DNA from: Ancylobacter novellus
GTDB lineage: Bacteria > Pseudomonadota > Alphaproteobacteria > Rhizobiales > Methylopilaceae
Assembly: GCA_003241695.1 (NCBI GenBank)
Contig: QFPN01000002.1
Location: forward strand, 1 to 64,000
Length of the DNA stretch: 64,000 bases
Reading direction: 5' to 3'
The notes beneath the pieces were generated by a model. It saw nothing but the letters and a program-made list of their open reading frames with translations. It did no database searches and was not told the DNA's origin. The translations under genes and the position numbers were made by a program. Position 1 is the stretch's first letter. Each line of letters starts with the position of its first letter. Below are positions 17,186-25,258 of the stretch, in pieces.

Positions 17186-17557
17186 TCAGGCCCTCGCGGC
17201 CGGGCCGCAGCAGCCCTTCTCGAGCTGCTCGAACACGGGCGCGCAGACTTCGGGATGGCCCTTGCAGCAGTCCTCGAGCAGGTAGTTCAAGAGACCGCGC
17301 ATGCCGTTGAAGTTGGCGGCGTAGAGGATCGAGCGCCCGTCGCGGACCCCGGTGATGAGCCCGGCGCGAGCGAGGATGGCGAGGTGGGTCGACAACGTGT
17401 TCTGGAGGCATCCGAGCGCCTCGGCGATGCCGCCCGCGGGCTGAGGTTCAGGAGCCGTCGTGACGAGGTGCTTGAAGATGCGAAGCCGCGTCGGCTGTCC
17501 GAGCGCGGACAGGGCGTCGAGCGCGCCACCTTCGCGGTCATTTGTAGGGTCAGGCAT
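17186..17557 (-). CDS. arsR: ArsR-family arsenite-responsive repressor
   Basis: A 123-aa winged-helix ArsR/SmtB repressor. The DNA-binding part reads SALGQPTRLRIFKHLV and GCLQNTLSTHLAILARAGLI. Instead of the CxC pair of the E. coli type, metalloid ligands are probably the cysteines near the C-terminus (EDCCKGHPEVC and EKGCCG), a location seen in other independently evolved ArsR proteins. It leads the ars operon and should repress it by binding the palindrome at 17591-17602. Confidence 0.92.
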   Translation of the reverse strand: MPDPTNDREGGALDALSALGQPTRLRIFKHLVTTAPEPQPAGGIAEALGCLQNTLSTHLAILARAGLITGVRDGRSILYAANFNGMRGLLNYLLEDCCKGHPEVCAPVFEQLEKGCCGPAARA

Positions 17558-17590
17558 GCCGTGCCTCCAAAATCATCGAAGGCATTTATA

Positions 17591-17602
17591 TCGATATATC
17601 GA
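17591..17602. promoter_or_regulatory. palindrome in the arsR promoter, candidate ArsR operator
   Basis: TCGATATATCGA is a perfect 12-nt palindrome 34 nt upstream of the arsR start, embedded in an unusually AT-rich stretch (17584-17620). Position and symmetry fit a repressor site over the promoter. Confidence 0.55.
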
Positions 17603-17858
17603 AAAATGTCGATTGATTGACTATGAGACAGGTCAAATGTCGGTTTGTCGTCCGCGACTTGTCATGGCCTTAGGATGCAAAAAGCCAAAAACATACAAAC
17701 GCACTTCATACAGTGGCGCGAGGTCGCCAAAATTCGATGTCGGCCCCAGCAGAAACGTAGCGAGCTGCGGCGACACATCCCGCTGGCGATCGGTGCTCGC
17801 AGCCTCGCCCAGATTGGTGGATAATTGATCTCCGGAACAATCATGCGCGGGATCGTCG

Positions 17859-18533
17859 ATGCGTATCCTGCTTGTCGAGGACAATGATCGTCTGGCGGCG
17901 GTGACCTCACAGGCTCTCGGGTCTATGGGCTTTGCAGTCGATCGCGCGTCGCGTGCATCGGAAGCCGTGGACGCGTTCGCGGTCGTGCGTTACGGCGCGG
18001 TCGTACTGGATCTCGGCCTGCCGGATCGCGATGGAATGGAGCTACTCGCCGATATCAGACGCGCGAGTTCTTGCCCGGTGTTGATACTCACCTCCCGGGA
18101 TGCGCCGGAAGCGGTGGTCGACGCTCTCAACAGCGGCGCCGATGACTACCTTCGGAAGCCGTTTCGGGTCGAAGAGCTCGTGGCACGGTTACGGGCATTG
18201 CTGCGCAGGCCGGAAACCGCTCTCGACGTCGTCTTTCGAGAGAGCAATCTCGAACTACATACCGTCGCTCGCTCGGCGCGCGTCGCCGGCGTGGAGATCA
18301 AGCTCAGCAAGAAAGAACTCGGGGCGCTCGAGCTCCTGGTCCGGCGAACCGGTCAGGTGATCTCCAAGGCCATGATCGAGCAGGAGCTTTATGCTTTCGA
18401 CGACGAGGTCAGCGAGAACGCGATCGAGGTGCTAATTCATCGCCTTCGCAAGAAGCTCGAGACGGCTGGCGCCGAGATCGAGATTCACAGCCTTCGCGGC
18501 ATCGGATACCTGCTTTCAGGGGCGCGCCAGTGA
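17859..18533 (+). CDS. OmpR-family response regulator (QseB-like)
   Basis: A 224-aa regulator: receiver with E7/D8 pocket, D51 in VVLDLGLPDRD, LTSRDAPEAVVDALNSGADDYLRKPF, then a winged helix (LSKKELGALELLVRRTGQVI, NAIEVLIHRLRKKL, LRGIGYLL). Kinase gene overlaps by 4 nt. Downstream lies the convergent biosynthetic operon ending at 19867, so this pair could be a second regulator of that operon, but the adjacency may be incidental. About 300 nt separate it from arsR; I see no gene in that interval, only the arsR operator. Confidence 0.9.
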   Translation: MRILLVEDNDRLAAVTSQALGSMGFAVDRASRASEAVDAFAVVRYGAVVLDLGLPDRDGMELLADIRRASSCPVLILTSRDAPEAVVDALNSGADDYLRKPFRVEELVARLRALLRRPETALDVVFRESNLELHTVARSARVAGVEIKLSKKELGALELLVRRTGQVISKAMIEQELYAFDDEVSENAIEVLIHRLRKKLETAGAEIEIHSLRGIGYLLSGARQ

Positions 18534-19939
18534 ACCGACCGCGCTCGACGCTGTTTCGACGCCTCGTCATCGGAATCACGCTGGTGGGCGCGTTGGCGAT
18601 CGCGTCGGCCGCGGCGTTTCTCTATCTTCGCTACGGAGCCGTGAACGATCGCTTTCGCGAAGGAACGCTTGAAAGTTTCGCCTCGACGCTCATGAGGAAG
18701 CCGGGCGCCCAGATCGAACTCCGCCGTTCGGTGGAGCGGCAGATCCTCGAAGAGGGCGGCCGCTTCGTCGTGCTGTCGGCGACCGGTGAGGTCCTCGCTG
18801 CGTCCGACGGCGTGACGGGGCCGTTGATCCCCTACGAAGCGACCCGCAACACCTATTTCCAGCTCTCGGGACAGGCTTCGTCCGTTCCGCTCTACGGGCT
18901 GTCGCTTCGGCTTGAACGGACGCCGCCGATCTATGTGCAGCTCGCGTTTCCGATCAACGACGTGATCTTCGACTCCATTCTCGAGGAATTCGTACTCGAC
19001 ATCGGGCTACTTTGGCTGCCGTTTCTCGCCACGGTGCTGCTCACTGTCGTTCTCGTCGCGCGCTTCGCTCTGAGGCCGCTCCTCAAAGCGGCGGAACAGG
19101 CAGGGGAGATTGGGCCGAACAGCGTTGGCGTCAGGCTTTCAGAGCAGGATCTGCCGACCGACGTGCTGGCGCTGGTGCGCGCCGTCAACAGCGCGCTCGA
19201 TCGAATGCAGGCCGGGTACCAGACGCTCGAAACCTTTGTCGGTGACGTCGCGCATGAGCTCCGCACGCCGCTCGCCGTGGTCAAGACGCGGCTCGCGATC
19301 TCGAAAGAGCCGCTGGCGCGTGAAATCGCGGAGGACGTCGCGCCGATGGAGCGCCTAGTCGAACAACTGCTCGACAGGGTCCGTCTGGGACGGCTGCACT
19401 ATGAGCCGGACGACGTCGTCGATCTGGCGGCGGTCGCTATTGAGGTGGGGAGCTTCTTCGCTCTACAGGCGGTCGCCAAGCGGCGGGCTATCGCGGTCGA
19501 GGGCGCGGAGCGGCCGGTCCCCGTGAACGGAGCGAGGGATTTTATCTTCCGCGCGCTGAGAAATCTTGTCGAGAACGCGCTCGCTCACGCGCCGCTTGGC
19601 TCCGTCGTGACGGTATCGGTCGGCCCGGAGAGAACCATTTCGGTTCGAGACCGCGGACCGGGATTTCCGCTGGAAAAGCTTGATCCGCAATCCCGGGAGA
19701 CGAGCCGCGGCAGATCGCTGCGCGAAGACGGCGTGGGCCTTGGTCTCTCGATCGTCGATCGCACCATGGCCGCGCACGGCGGCGCGCTGGAGCTTGCCAA
19801 CCCAGCCGACGGCGGCGCGCGGGCGGTGATGAGTTTCCCTGCGCCGGATCCGGACGGCGCAGGGACTCAAGACGTCGGCGAAACTCCGCGCTTCGCCCGC
19901 GCCACGAGGCCGGACACGCCCATCGCAAGCCGGACCTGA
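18530..19939 (+). CDS. sensor histidine kinase
   Basis: A 469-aa kinase with transmembrane helices at about 12-33 and 158-180, a periplasmic domain of about 120 aa, HAMP, H242 in VAHELRTPLAVVK, N box NLVENALAHAP, G1 DRGPGF and G2 GVGLGLSI. Its last 73 nt overlap in antiparallel with the 3' end of the methyltransferase gene. The final 20 residues (FARATRPDTPIASRT) are therefore constrained by both genes and may be dispensable. Partner of the response regulator just upstream. Confidence 0.9.
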   Translation: MNRPRSTLFRRLVIGITLVGALAIASAAAFLYLRYGAVNDRFREGTLESFASTLMRKPGAQIELRRSVERQILEEGGRFVVLSATGEVLAASDGVTGPLIPYEATRNTYFQLSGQASSVPLYGLSLRLERTPPIYVQLAFPINDVIFDSILEEFVLDIGLLWLPFLATVLLTVVLVARFALRPLLKAAEQAGEIGPNSVGVRLSEQDLPTDVLALVRAVNSALDRMQAGYQTLETFVGDVAHELRTPLAVVKTRLAISKEPLAREIAEDVAPMERLVEQLLDRVRLGRLHYEPDDVVDLAAVAIEVGSFFALQAVAKRRAIAVEGAERPVPVNGARDFIFRALRNLVENALAHAPLGSVVTVSVGPERTISVRDRGPGFPLEKLDPQSRETSRGRSLREDGVGLGLSIVDRTMAAHGGALELANPADGGARAVMSFPAPDPDGAGTQDVGETPRFARATRPDTPIASRT

Positions 19940-20559
19940 TTGATCTCGATGTCGGCTGAAGCGAACCCGCCGCGCGACAGCATCGAGCGAAGCGTCATTT
20001 CATCCAGGTGGCGATGCGTCTCCCCGCCTGCGAACGGCCAACGGCGCATGGTCGCGGCGCTCGTCGCATAGATCGCGACACCGCCGCCCGGCCGCAGGAC
20101 CCGGTGGATCTCCGAGAGTTCGCGCGCGTCGTCGCCGAAGAAATAGGCGACGTTCACCGCCAAGACCTTCGAGAAAGCCCCGGCTCGCCACGGCAGGGCC
20201 CGGAAGTCGCCTTCGACCAGCCTCACGTGCCGCCGCGCGATCGCCGCGCGATTGCGGCGCGCCGCCGCGGCGAACATCTCGTGCGAGGCGTCGATCCCGC
20301 AGACGCGGCCCATAGGCGCGAGTTCGGCGAGCCGAGCGACGCCCTCGCCGGGACCAAAGCCGATCTCGAGGACGTCGTCGTCGGGCGCGACTTCAAGGAA
20401 GTCGATCGCCGCGCGGTTCGGTACGGCGTTTACGCGCGCCATCAGCGCGCCCGCGACGCGGCCGCCAAAACCTGTCGGGTGACGGAGTTGGCGGCCGACG
20501 CGCTCCCACAGGCGGTTTGGGGCGGGATCGGCCTGCCGGGAGACGGTCGCGCCGCTCAT
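19867..20559 (-). CDS. class I SAM-dependent methyltransferase
   Basis: A 230-aa methyltransferase. Motif I is VLEIGFGPGEG, followed by GIDAS (acidic end of strand 2), VEGDFRALPW and FSKVLAVNVAYFF (motif IV region), and EIHRVLRPGGGVAIYAT. The ATG at 20559 overlaps the TPR gene's stop by 4 nt; an upstream in-frame ATG would intrude on it. The family resembles UbiE/PhcB-like small-molecule methyltransferases with no clear substrate. As the last gene of the hemolysin-family/ligase/iron-oxidase operon it may decorate that pathway's product. Confidence 0.8.
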   Translation of the reverse strand: MSGATVSRQADPAPNRLWERVGRQLRHPTGFGGRVAGALMARVNAVPNRAAIDFLEVAPDDDVLEIGFGPGEGVARLAELAPMGRVCGIDASHEMFAAAARRNRAAIARRHVRLVEGDFRALPWRAGAFSKVLAVNVAYFFGDDARELSEIHRVLRPGGGVAIYATSAATMRRWPFAGGETHRHLDEMTLRSMLSRGGFASADIEINQVRLAMGVSGLVARAKRGVSPTS

Positions 20560-21224
20560 GACGCGGCGTTCAGCTTCGCAAGCGTCTGCTTGATGACGAG
20601 ACGGCGGTTCTTGTCCCATAGCGGCCTATCGGCATGCTGCGGGATCGCAAGCGCGTGCCTGAAGGCGGCGATCGCGGCGTCCTTCTCTCCCTGGCCGTTC
20701 AGGAAGTCGCCGTAGAAATACCAGGCGTCGAGCCCTTCTGGCGCGGACCGCGTCGCCTGCTCGAGCAGCTTGCGCGCCTTGTCCTTGTCGCCGAAGGCAA
20801 GCGGGAATCCCGGCACGCGGTAGTAGAGAACGCCGAGACTCGTCGGGGCGCCTGCGTCGAGTGCGGTGGCGTCCTGCTGGTTCGCGGTTTCGAGCACGCC
20901 GCGGGCCTTCTTGGCCAGCGAGAGCGCCGAGATCGGCCCCGCCATCGACGCGCGCTCGCTGTCGAGGATGCCCTTCCAAATCCGGGCCTCGACCATACTG
21001 GGATAGCGCGCGGCGAGGTCGTCCGCCTCCTTGCCGACCTCGTCCATGCGGGCGGTCTGCTTGGAGCCTTCGGGTATCGTGAACTTCGCGGTCTCCCAGT
21101 CGATCTCGAGCTTGTGGAGCGCGGCGTCGAATCCGCCTTCGTCCTCAGCGGCCCGGACGGGCGCGACGGACCAAAGCGACGTGGCGAGACAGGCGCTCGC
21201 AAGTGCGGCGGTGAGATGTTTCAT
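20556..21224 (-). CDS. exported TPR-repeat protein
   Basis: A 222-aa protein with a Sec signal (residues 1-25, VAPVRAAED) and tetratricopeptide-like helices: SMVEARIWKGILDSERASM, GKDKARKLLEQATRSAPEGLDAWYFYGDFLNGQGEKDAAIAAFRHALAIP. It probably acts in the periplasm as a scaffold. It starts 17 nt after the SDR stop and overlaps the methyltransferase by 4 nt, placing it inside the operon. Function unknown. Confidence 0.75.
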   Translation of the reverse strand: MKHLTAALASACLATSLWSVAPVRAAEDEGGFDAALHKLEIDWETAKFTIPEGSKQTARMDEVGKEADDLAARYPSMVEARIWKGILDSERASMAGPISALSLAKKARGVLETANQQDATALDAGAPTSLGVLYYRVPGFPLAFGDKDKARKLLEQATRSAPEGLDAWYFYGDFLNGQGEKDAAIAAFRHALAIPQHADRPLWDKNRRLVIKQTLAKLNAAS

Positions 21225-21241
21225 GTCGGAACCTTCTGCGT

Positions 21242-22021
21242 TCAGGAGTTGAGGGCGGCCGGCGCCGGCCGGCGCGCAAGCGCTCGGTCGATCGCGGCCG
21301 GGAACAGGCGCTGGATCAGCACGAAAAGTCGTTCGGGGCCGCGGGCGTAGACGTTGTCGTGACCACGCTCGAAGGCGTCTACGATGCGCCGCGCGACGAG
21401 CGCCGGCGGGTCATGGCGATCATCGGCCTGACCGGACAACTCCGCGACCGCGAGCGCGGCGTCGGTCCGGGTCGCGCGCGGCGCGGCGTAGGTGACGCCG
21501 ATCCCGTCCGCGCGCCATTCCCGCCGCAAGGCGTCGGAAAAGCCCCGCAGCGCGAACTTCGACGCCGAATAGGCCGCGAAATTCGCGAAGGCGATGTCGC
21601 CGAGGATCGAGCCGACATTGACCACCCGCGACCGCTCGCCGGCCATCAGCATGGGTTTCAGATCACGCGCCAGAGCCATCGGAGCCATGACGTTGGTGCG
21701 CAGTGTTCGCTCGAGCGTTGCGTCGTCGAGCGTCTCCGCCGGTCCGCCCGCGATCACGCCGGCGTTGTTCACGAGCACGTCCAGCGCGCCCCAGGCTATC
21801 GCCACGGCGCTCGTGACAGCGTCCCGGCCCGCAGACGTCGAGATGTCAGCCGCGACGACGACGGGACGATGGGTCAGTGCGGCCGCGGTCTGCGCCAGCG
21901 CCGCCTGGCGGCGGCCGCAGAGGACGAGGGACATGCCGCGGGCGTCGGCCTCGACTGCGATGGCGCGACCGATGCCCGATCCTGCGCCCGTTACGAGGAC
22001 GCGCGCGCCGTCACGCCGCAT
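21242..22021 (-). CDS. short-chain dehydrogenase/reductase of the hemolysin-family operon
   Basis: A 259-aa classical SDR: TGAGSGIG at 11-18, NNAGVIAGG, catalytic Ser in NVGSILGD and YSASK. R after the second strand (CGRRQAALA) suggests NADPH. After the fold core the C-terminus (FERGHDNVYARGPERLFVLIQRLFPAAIDRAL) resembles membrane-associated acyl-chain SDRs such as AcrM/fatty acyl-CoA reductase-type enzymes, compatible with a hydrophobic substrate. The ATG at 22021 overlaps the iron-oxidase gene by 11 nt; a TTG-type extension to 22066 adds no fold. Confidence 0.85.
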   Translation of the reverse strand: MRRDGARVLVTGAGSGIGRAIAVEADARGMSLVLCGRRQAALAQTAAALTHRPVVVAADISTSAGRDAVTSAVAIAWGALDVLVNNAGVIAGGPAETLDDATLERTLRTNVMAPMALARDLKPMLMAGERSRVVNVGSILGDIAFANFAAYSASKFALRGFSDALRREWRADGIGVTYAAPRATRTDAALAVAELSGQADDRHDPPALVARRIVDAFERGHDNVYARGPERLFVLIQRLFPAAIDRALARRPAPAALNS

Positions 22022-22679
22022 GAGCGAGGCTCCGGCCGACGTCGAGGTCGCGGAAGATCTGGCCATAGAGGCGGTAGAAGATCCGCGACTGCTCGATCAC
22101 GATCGTCTGGACGTCCGAATCCTGGATGCCGTCGACCAGAGTGCGGAAGAACGCGACGTGCTCGACGTCGAGGCCGCCATGCGATCGAAGATAGGAGAAG
22201 CCGCCTTTGGAGCCGCCCTTCAGCGACCGCCCCACCGCGTCCGCCACGCGATCGGCGAGCAAAACCGACATGCCCTCAAGCACATGGATGCTGCCGAGCA
22301 TGGCGTAGGGGCTGACGCGCTCGATGGCGTAGTAGGCGTAGCCCACCATGACCCGGCAGGCAAAGCCCGGCGCGCCGTCGCGCACCGCAGAAGCGTCGCC
22401 GCCCATCGCGGCGATGTCGTCGAGGATCCATTTCTCATGACCGCGCTCCTCCTCCATGTATTCGACGAGCGCGTCCTGGTATCGCTCGTCGGTCGTGCGG
22501 GCGGCCGCGAGCGCGAGCAACGGGAAGGTGTGCTTCACGTGGTGGTACGCTTCGCCGAGGAACGCCCTGTAGAGCTCGGGCGGCGCGCCGTTCGCGAGCG
22601 TGCGCTGGATTAGCGGGATCGAGAGGAAGTCCGCGCGTTCCGCCGCGGTCTCGGCGATCAGCCTGTCACAGAAACTCAT
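22011..22679 (-). CDS. TenA/heme-oxygenase-like iron-containing redox enzyme (HDO superfamily)
   Basis: A 222-aa helical-bundle protein. Acidic and histidine residues sit where heme-oxygenase-like di-iron oxidases (UndA, BesC, SznF) hold metal: H47/H50 in EAYHHVKHT, E78 and H81 in EEERGHEKW, E135 in HVLEG, and H167-x3-D171-x2-H174 in SHGGLDVEHV. Members use O2 to cleave, desaturate or N-oxygenate amino acids and fatty acids; UndA makes 1-alkenes from fatty acids. It is neither a true TenA (no thiamin genes nearby) nor PqqC. Lying between an acyl-ligase-like gene and an SDR, it may oxidise an acyl or amino-acyl intermediate. Confidence 0.8.
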   Translation of the reverse strand: MSFCDRLIAETAAERADFLSIPLIQRTLANGAPPELYRAFLGEAYHHVKHTFPLLALAAARTTDERYQDALVEYMEEERGHEKWILDDIAAMGGDASAVRDGAPGFACRVMVGYAYYAIERVSPYAMLGSIHVLEGMSVLLADRVADAVGRSLKGGSKGGFSYLRSHGGLDVEHVAFFRTLVDGIQDSDVQTIVIEQSRIFYRLYGQIFRDLDVGRSLAHAA

Positions 22680-22702
22680 GTCATCTCCGTAGGTTGCAAT
22701 GC

Positions 22703-24181
22703 TCAGGCGGCGTCCTGGCGCGGCGTCCGCCGAGCGAGGATGCGGGCGGCGACGCCGCGATTGACGGCGCCGGCGGCGTTGACGAGGCCTTCGGCGATCG
22801 CCTCTTCCAACGAGACCGTCTCCCAGCGCTCGGGGGTTGCGTAGGCCGGCAGGTCCGCGCAGAGCCTCCGGCAGAACGCCTCGATCTCTTCGGCGCCCGC
22901 CGATCTGAACCAGGGTTCCGCCAAAGCCGTGGGCACGATGACGGCCGACAGCACTGGCTCGCCGTGGCCGGTGACCGCGCACAGCGCGATGCGGCTGGAG
23001 ACGCAGACCTCGCTCTCGACCCATTCGGGCGAGACGTTCCGTCCGAAGGCCGTGACGATCAGGCTGTCCTTCCGCCCGAGCACCTTGAGGCGGCCGGCGT
23101 CGTCGAACGCGCCGAGATCGCCGGTCCGAAGCCGCCTTGGCGCCGGCGGGCGTCCGAGATATCCGGACATCACTGGCGGTCCCTCGACGACGATCTCGCC
23201 ATCGTCGATTTCGACCGACAGCCCGTCGAGCGGACGCCCGACAATATCAGCGCTACGTTCGCCCGGCCGGTTCATCGCCACGACCGAGCAACACTCCGAC
23301 AGGCCGTAGCCTTCATGGACCGGTATGCCGAGCGCCCACGCCTCCTCGGCGAGCCGAGGCGCGACCGGGGCGCCGCCGACGGCGACAAAGCGAAGGGAGG
23401 ACGGCGCGCTCGCGCCATGGGCTGAAAGTTCGAGGCTCCAGCTCTTGAGCAGTTGCGGAACCAGCACCGAGGTGGTGGGGCGGATGTCTTCGAAAAGATC
23501 CGCCAGCCGCGGAGCGACGCCCCGCCCGATCGCGGCTGCCGACTGCGCATCAAAACGGGTCGACGCGCCCACGAGAGTCGGAACGACGATGGCGCACAGG
23601 GATTCGAGCAGCAGCGGGAGCGGCAGCACGGAGAGGTAAAGGTCGTCGGCCGAAGCCTCGGTGGCGCTCGCCAGCGCCTTCGCCTGCCAGCCGAGTTGCG
23701 CTTCTCCGTGCACGACCCCCTTCGGCGCGCCGGTCGTCCCCGACGTGTAGATGATCTGCCGGAACTCGCCGACGGGCGACGGCATGGCGTCCCCGGATTT
23801 CGCCGTCTCGAACAGGCTCGCCCTGATTCCGGAACGGAGCGCGCGGGGCCAGGTTTCCTGCGTCGCGAGCAGCAGATCGACCGAGGCGTCGCGCACGACA
23901 TGGCCGAGCTGCGCCGGGCTGAAGAACGTCGGCAGCGGAACGACTATCCGCCCGGCGGCGGCGGCGGCCAGAAACCCGATGGCCCAATCGGCCCCGTTCG
24001 GCGCGAACAGTCCGATGGTTCTCGCCGGCGATGCGGCGAGCTCTGCGGCAAGACCGGCGACGCGGCGCGCCAGAACGGATCTGGAGAGAGTTCCAGCGGC
24101 GTCCTGAAATGCTGCGCATTCGCCGTCCGCCGCGGCGTTGCGCATCAACGCGTCAACCAGCATGCGCATGTGATTCCTCAT
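22703..24181 (-). CDS. AMP-binding acyl-CoA synthetase-like ligase
   Basis: A 492-aa ANL-superfamily enzyme. The P-loop is IIYTSGTTGAPKGVV at about 143-157; YGLSECC, RTGDLGAFDDAGRLKVLGRKD and IVTAFGRNVSPEWVES are the A5, A7 and A8 regions. At the C-terminus, where the adenylating lysine normally sits in a TGK-type motif, the sequence is NAAGAVNR (468-475), so this lysine appears absent. The protein could still bind acyl-adenylate or use a lysine elsewhere. ATGs at 24181, 24169 and 24163 are all possible; the first overlaps the hemolysin-family gene by 29 nt. Confidence 0.85.
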   Translation of the reverse strand: MRNHMRMLVDALMRNAAADGECAAFQDAAGTLSRSVLARRVAGLAAELAASPARTIGLFAPNGADWAIGFLAAAAAGRIVVPLPTFFSPAQLGHVVRDASVDLLLATQETWPRALRSGIRASLFETAKSGDAMPSPVGEFRQIIYTSGTTGAPKGVVHGEAQLGWQAKALASATEASADDLYLSVLPLPLLLESLCAIVVPTLVGASTRFDAQSAAAIGRGVAPRLADLFEDIRPTTSVLVPQLLKSWSLELSAHGASAPSSLRFVAVGGAPVAPRLAEEAWALGIPVHEGYGLSECCSVVAMNRPGERSADIVGRPLDGLSVEIDDGEIVVEGPPVMSGYLGRPPAPRRLRTGDLGAFDDAGRLKVLGRKDSLIVTAFGRNVSPEWVESEVCVSSRIALCAVTGHGEPVLSAVIVPTALAEPWFRSAGAEEIEAFCRRLCADLPAYATPERWETVSLEEAIAEGLVNAAGAVNRGVAARILARRTPRQDAA

Positions 24182-24752
24182 GTTTGGATGTGGCGAGGCC
24201 GGCTAGGCGAGTGCTCGCGACCGCGCAGACCTCGGGATCCTGCTCGTAATAGGCACCCCAGTCGGCCGCGTCCGGCAGACGTCGCGGATCCGCGGGCGCG
24301 AGGACGATCAGGGCGCGTCGCTGGCGCTCGATCAGAAAGCGCATGGTCGCCGAGAGCGTGAAGAAGCCCCAGTCGAACCCCGCCGCCTCGCTGTGAGCGC
24401 CGATCTGCTCGATGAAGGCCGCGGTCGCAAGAGGAGAGCGGCTCGCGAGCGTGGTGACCTCGAAGACGGCATCGCGGTCGACAGCGACGCCGGCGAGCCC
24501 CGACAGACGGCGATCGACGGGCTGATCGAGATAGACTTCCGAGAAGAAGCCCTGCCGCGCCGTGCGGATGCCGGCGGCGCAGACAATTTCGTTCAGCGGG
24601 CTGTATCGGACCGCGAGACAGGGCGGAAAGGACGACACCTGCGCGTCGTAGCGCTCATGGTAGACCCGGCGGATGAACGCTTCGACTTCGCCGCGCCTGC
24701 GATGACGCTGCGGGATCCAGTTCAAGACCTGCATAAGAACGCCCCGATACAA
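24153..24752 (-). CDS. thermostable hemolysin family protein (T_hemolysin, PF12261)
   Basis: A 199-aa protein matching the thermostable hemolysin family first described as Vibrio delta-VPH: VEAFIRRVYHERYDAQVSSFPPCLAVRY, then AAGIRTARQGFFSEVYLDQPVD and a VFEVTTLASRSP segment. No signal peptide or membrane helix is seen, so a pore-forming toxin is unlikely. The family resembles GNAT/autoinducer-synthase-type acyltransferases in layout (my recollection, not shown here), which would suit a partner acyl ligase: it might transfer an acyl chain to an amine. First main gene of the minus-strand operon, with a GCTTAC repeat pair 29-45 nt upstream. Confidence 0.8.
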   Translation of the reverse strand: MYRGVLMQVLNWIPQRHRRRGEVEAFIRRVYHERYDAQVSSFPPCLAVRYSPLNEIVCAAGIRTARQGFFSEVYLDQPVDRRLSGLAGVAVDRDAVFEVTTLASRSPLATAAFIEQIGAHSEAAGFDWGFFTLSATMRFLIERQRRALIVLAPADPRRLPDAADWGAYYEQDPEVCAVASTRLAGLATSKHEESHAHAG

Positions 24753-24780
24753 ATCAGCGATCGGGACCGTGGAGCGGCTG

Positions 24781-24797
24781 GCTTACAGTTCGCTTAC
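24781..24797. promoter_or_regulatory. GCTTAC-N5-GCTTAC direct repeat upstream of the hemolysin-family gene
   Basis: GCTTAC at 24781-24786 and 24792-24797, start to start 11 nt. The site is 29-45 nt upstream of the hemolysin-family start codon. An identical arrangement occurs at 25123-25139. The geometry resembles PmrA/QseB-type boxes (6-mer repeats with a 5-nt spacer). The response regulator at 26085 is the likely binder. Confidence 0.6.
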
Positions 24798-24839
24798 AAG
24801 GTTGCGTCCCCGAAAAGGTATTCCGGGGGCCATGAAAAA

Positions 24840-25076
24840 TCACCGCGAAGACCGCAGGCTGTCAGCCCAGGGGTTTTCCACCGAAGCCGGACGCGCGGCG
24901 CTCATGGACTGGCCGCGCGCGATCGTCTGGCCTATGAGCGCTCCGATCGTGCAGGCGATCGCCAGGGCCAAACAGGCCTTCGCCAGCATCGCGGCCGCCT
25001 GTTGCATCTTCCAGGCGCCTGCGGGCGGTGCGCCGGCGCCTCTCGCTCCAGTCCCGTTCTCGCTCGCATGCGCCAC
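24840..25076 (-). CDS. small single-pass membrane protein, unknown function
   Basis: A 78-aa product from a GTG start at 25076 preceded by AAGGAGG at a spacing of 8-9 nt, which is the main reason for calling it. A hydrophilic Gly/Ala-rich N-terminus is followed by one helix (MLAKACLALAIACTIGALIGQTIA, about 30-53) and a short basic tail. A plus-strand frame covers the same DNA but has no good ribosome site. It lies upstream of the hemolysin-family gene in the same orientation with another GCTTAC pair 47-63 nt before its start, so it is likely the first gene of the regulated operon. No homology recognised. Confidence 0.5.
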   Translation of the reverse strand: MAHASENGTGARGAGAPPAGAWKMQQAAAMLAKACLALAIACTIGALIGQTIARGQSMSAARPASVENPWADSLRSSR

Positions 25077-25122
25077 GGCAGCTTCCTCCTTCGCCTCGAA
25101 CGAAGGGGCCTTGTTCTCCGAA

Positions 25123-25139
25123 GCTTACGGGACGCTTAC
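25123..25139. promoter_or_regulatory. GCTTAC-N5-GCTTAC direct repeat in the divergent promoter region
   Basis: GCTTAC at 25123-25128 and 25134-25139 (11-nt period) lies between the small membrane-protein gene (start 25076, minus) and the PepSY gene (start 25259, plus). It has the same spacing and orientation as the pair at 24781. It could serve both divergent transcripts, allowing one regulator to control itself and the biosynthetic operon. Confidence 0.6.
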
Positions 25140-25258
25140 GACCGGGCGGAAGCGGGGGGGCGTAATGTGATTGATCCGCAGACAGGTCGCGGACAGCTTG
25201 GCTGGACGAGAACATGTTCATCGCGTCGGGAGGTCCGGCGCCGAACAGGAGACGCGCA

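Noticed and set aside
17633..17884. Minus-strand 83-codon frame between arsR and the response regulator
   Set aside because: Overlaps the start of the response regulator, has no ribosome site and no similarity; the region is better read as two divergent promoters.
22011..22679. Thiaminase II (TenA) or PqqC assignment
   Set aside because: Same fold, but no thiamin or PQQ genes are nearby, and the H/E/D pattern fits heme-oxygenase-like iron oxidases.
24153..24752. Literal pore-forming hemolysin
   Set aside because: The family name comes from a Vibrio protein; this one has no export signal or membrane segment and sits among biosynthetic enzymes.
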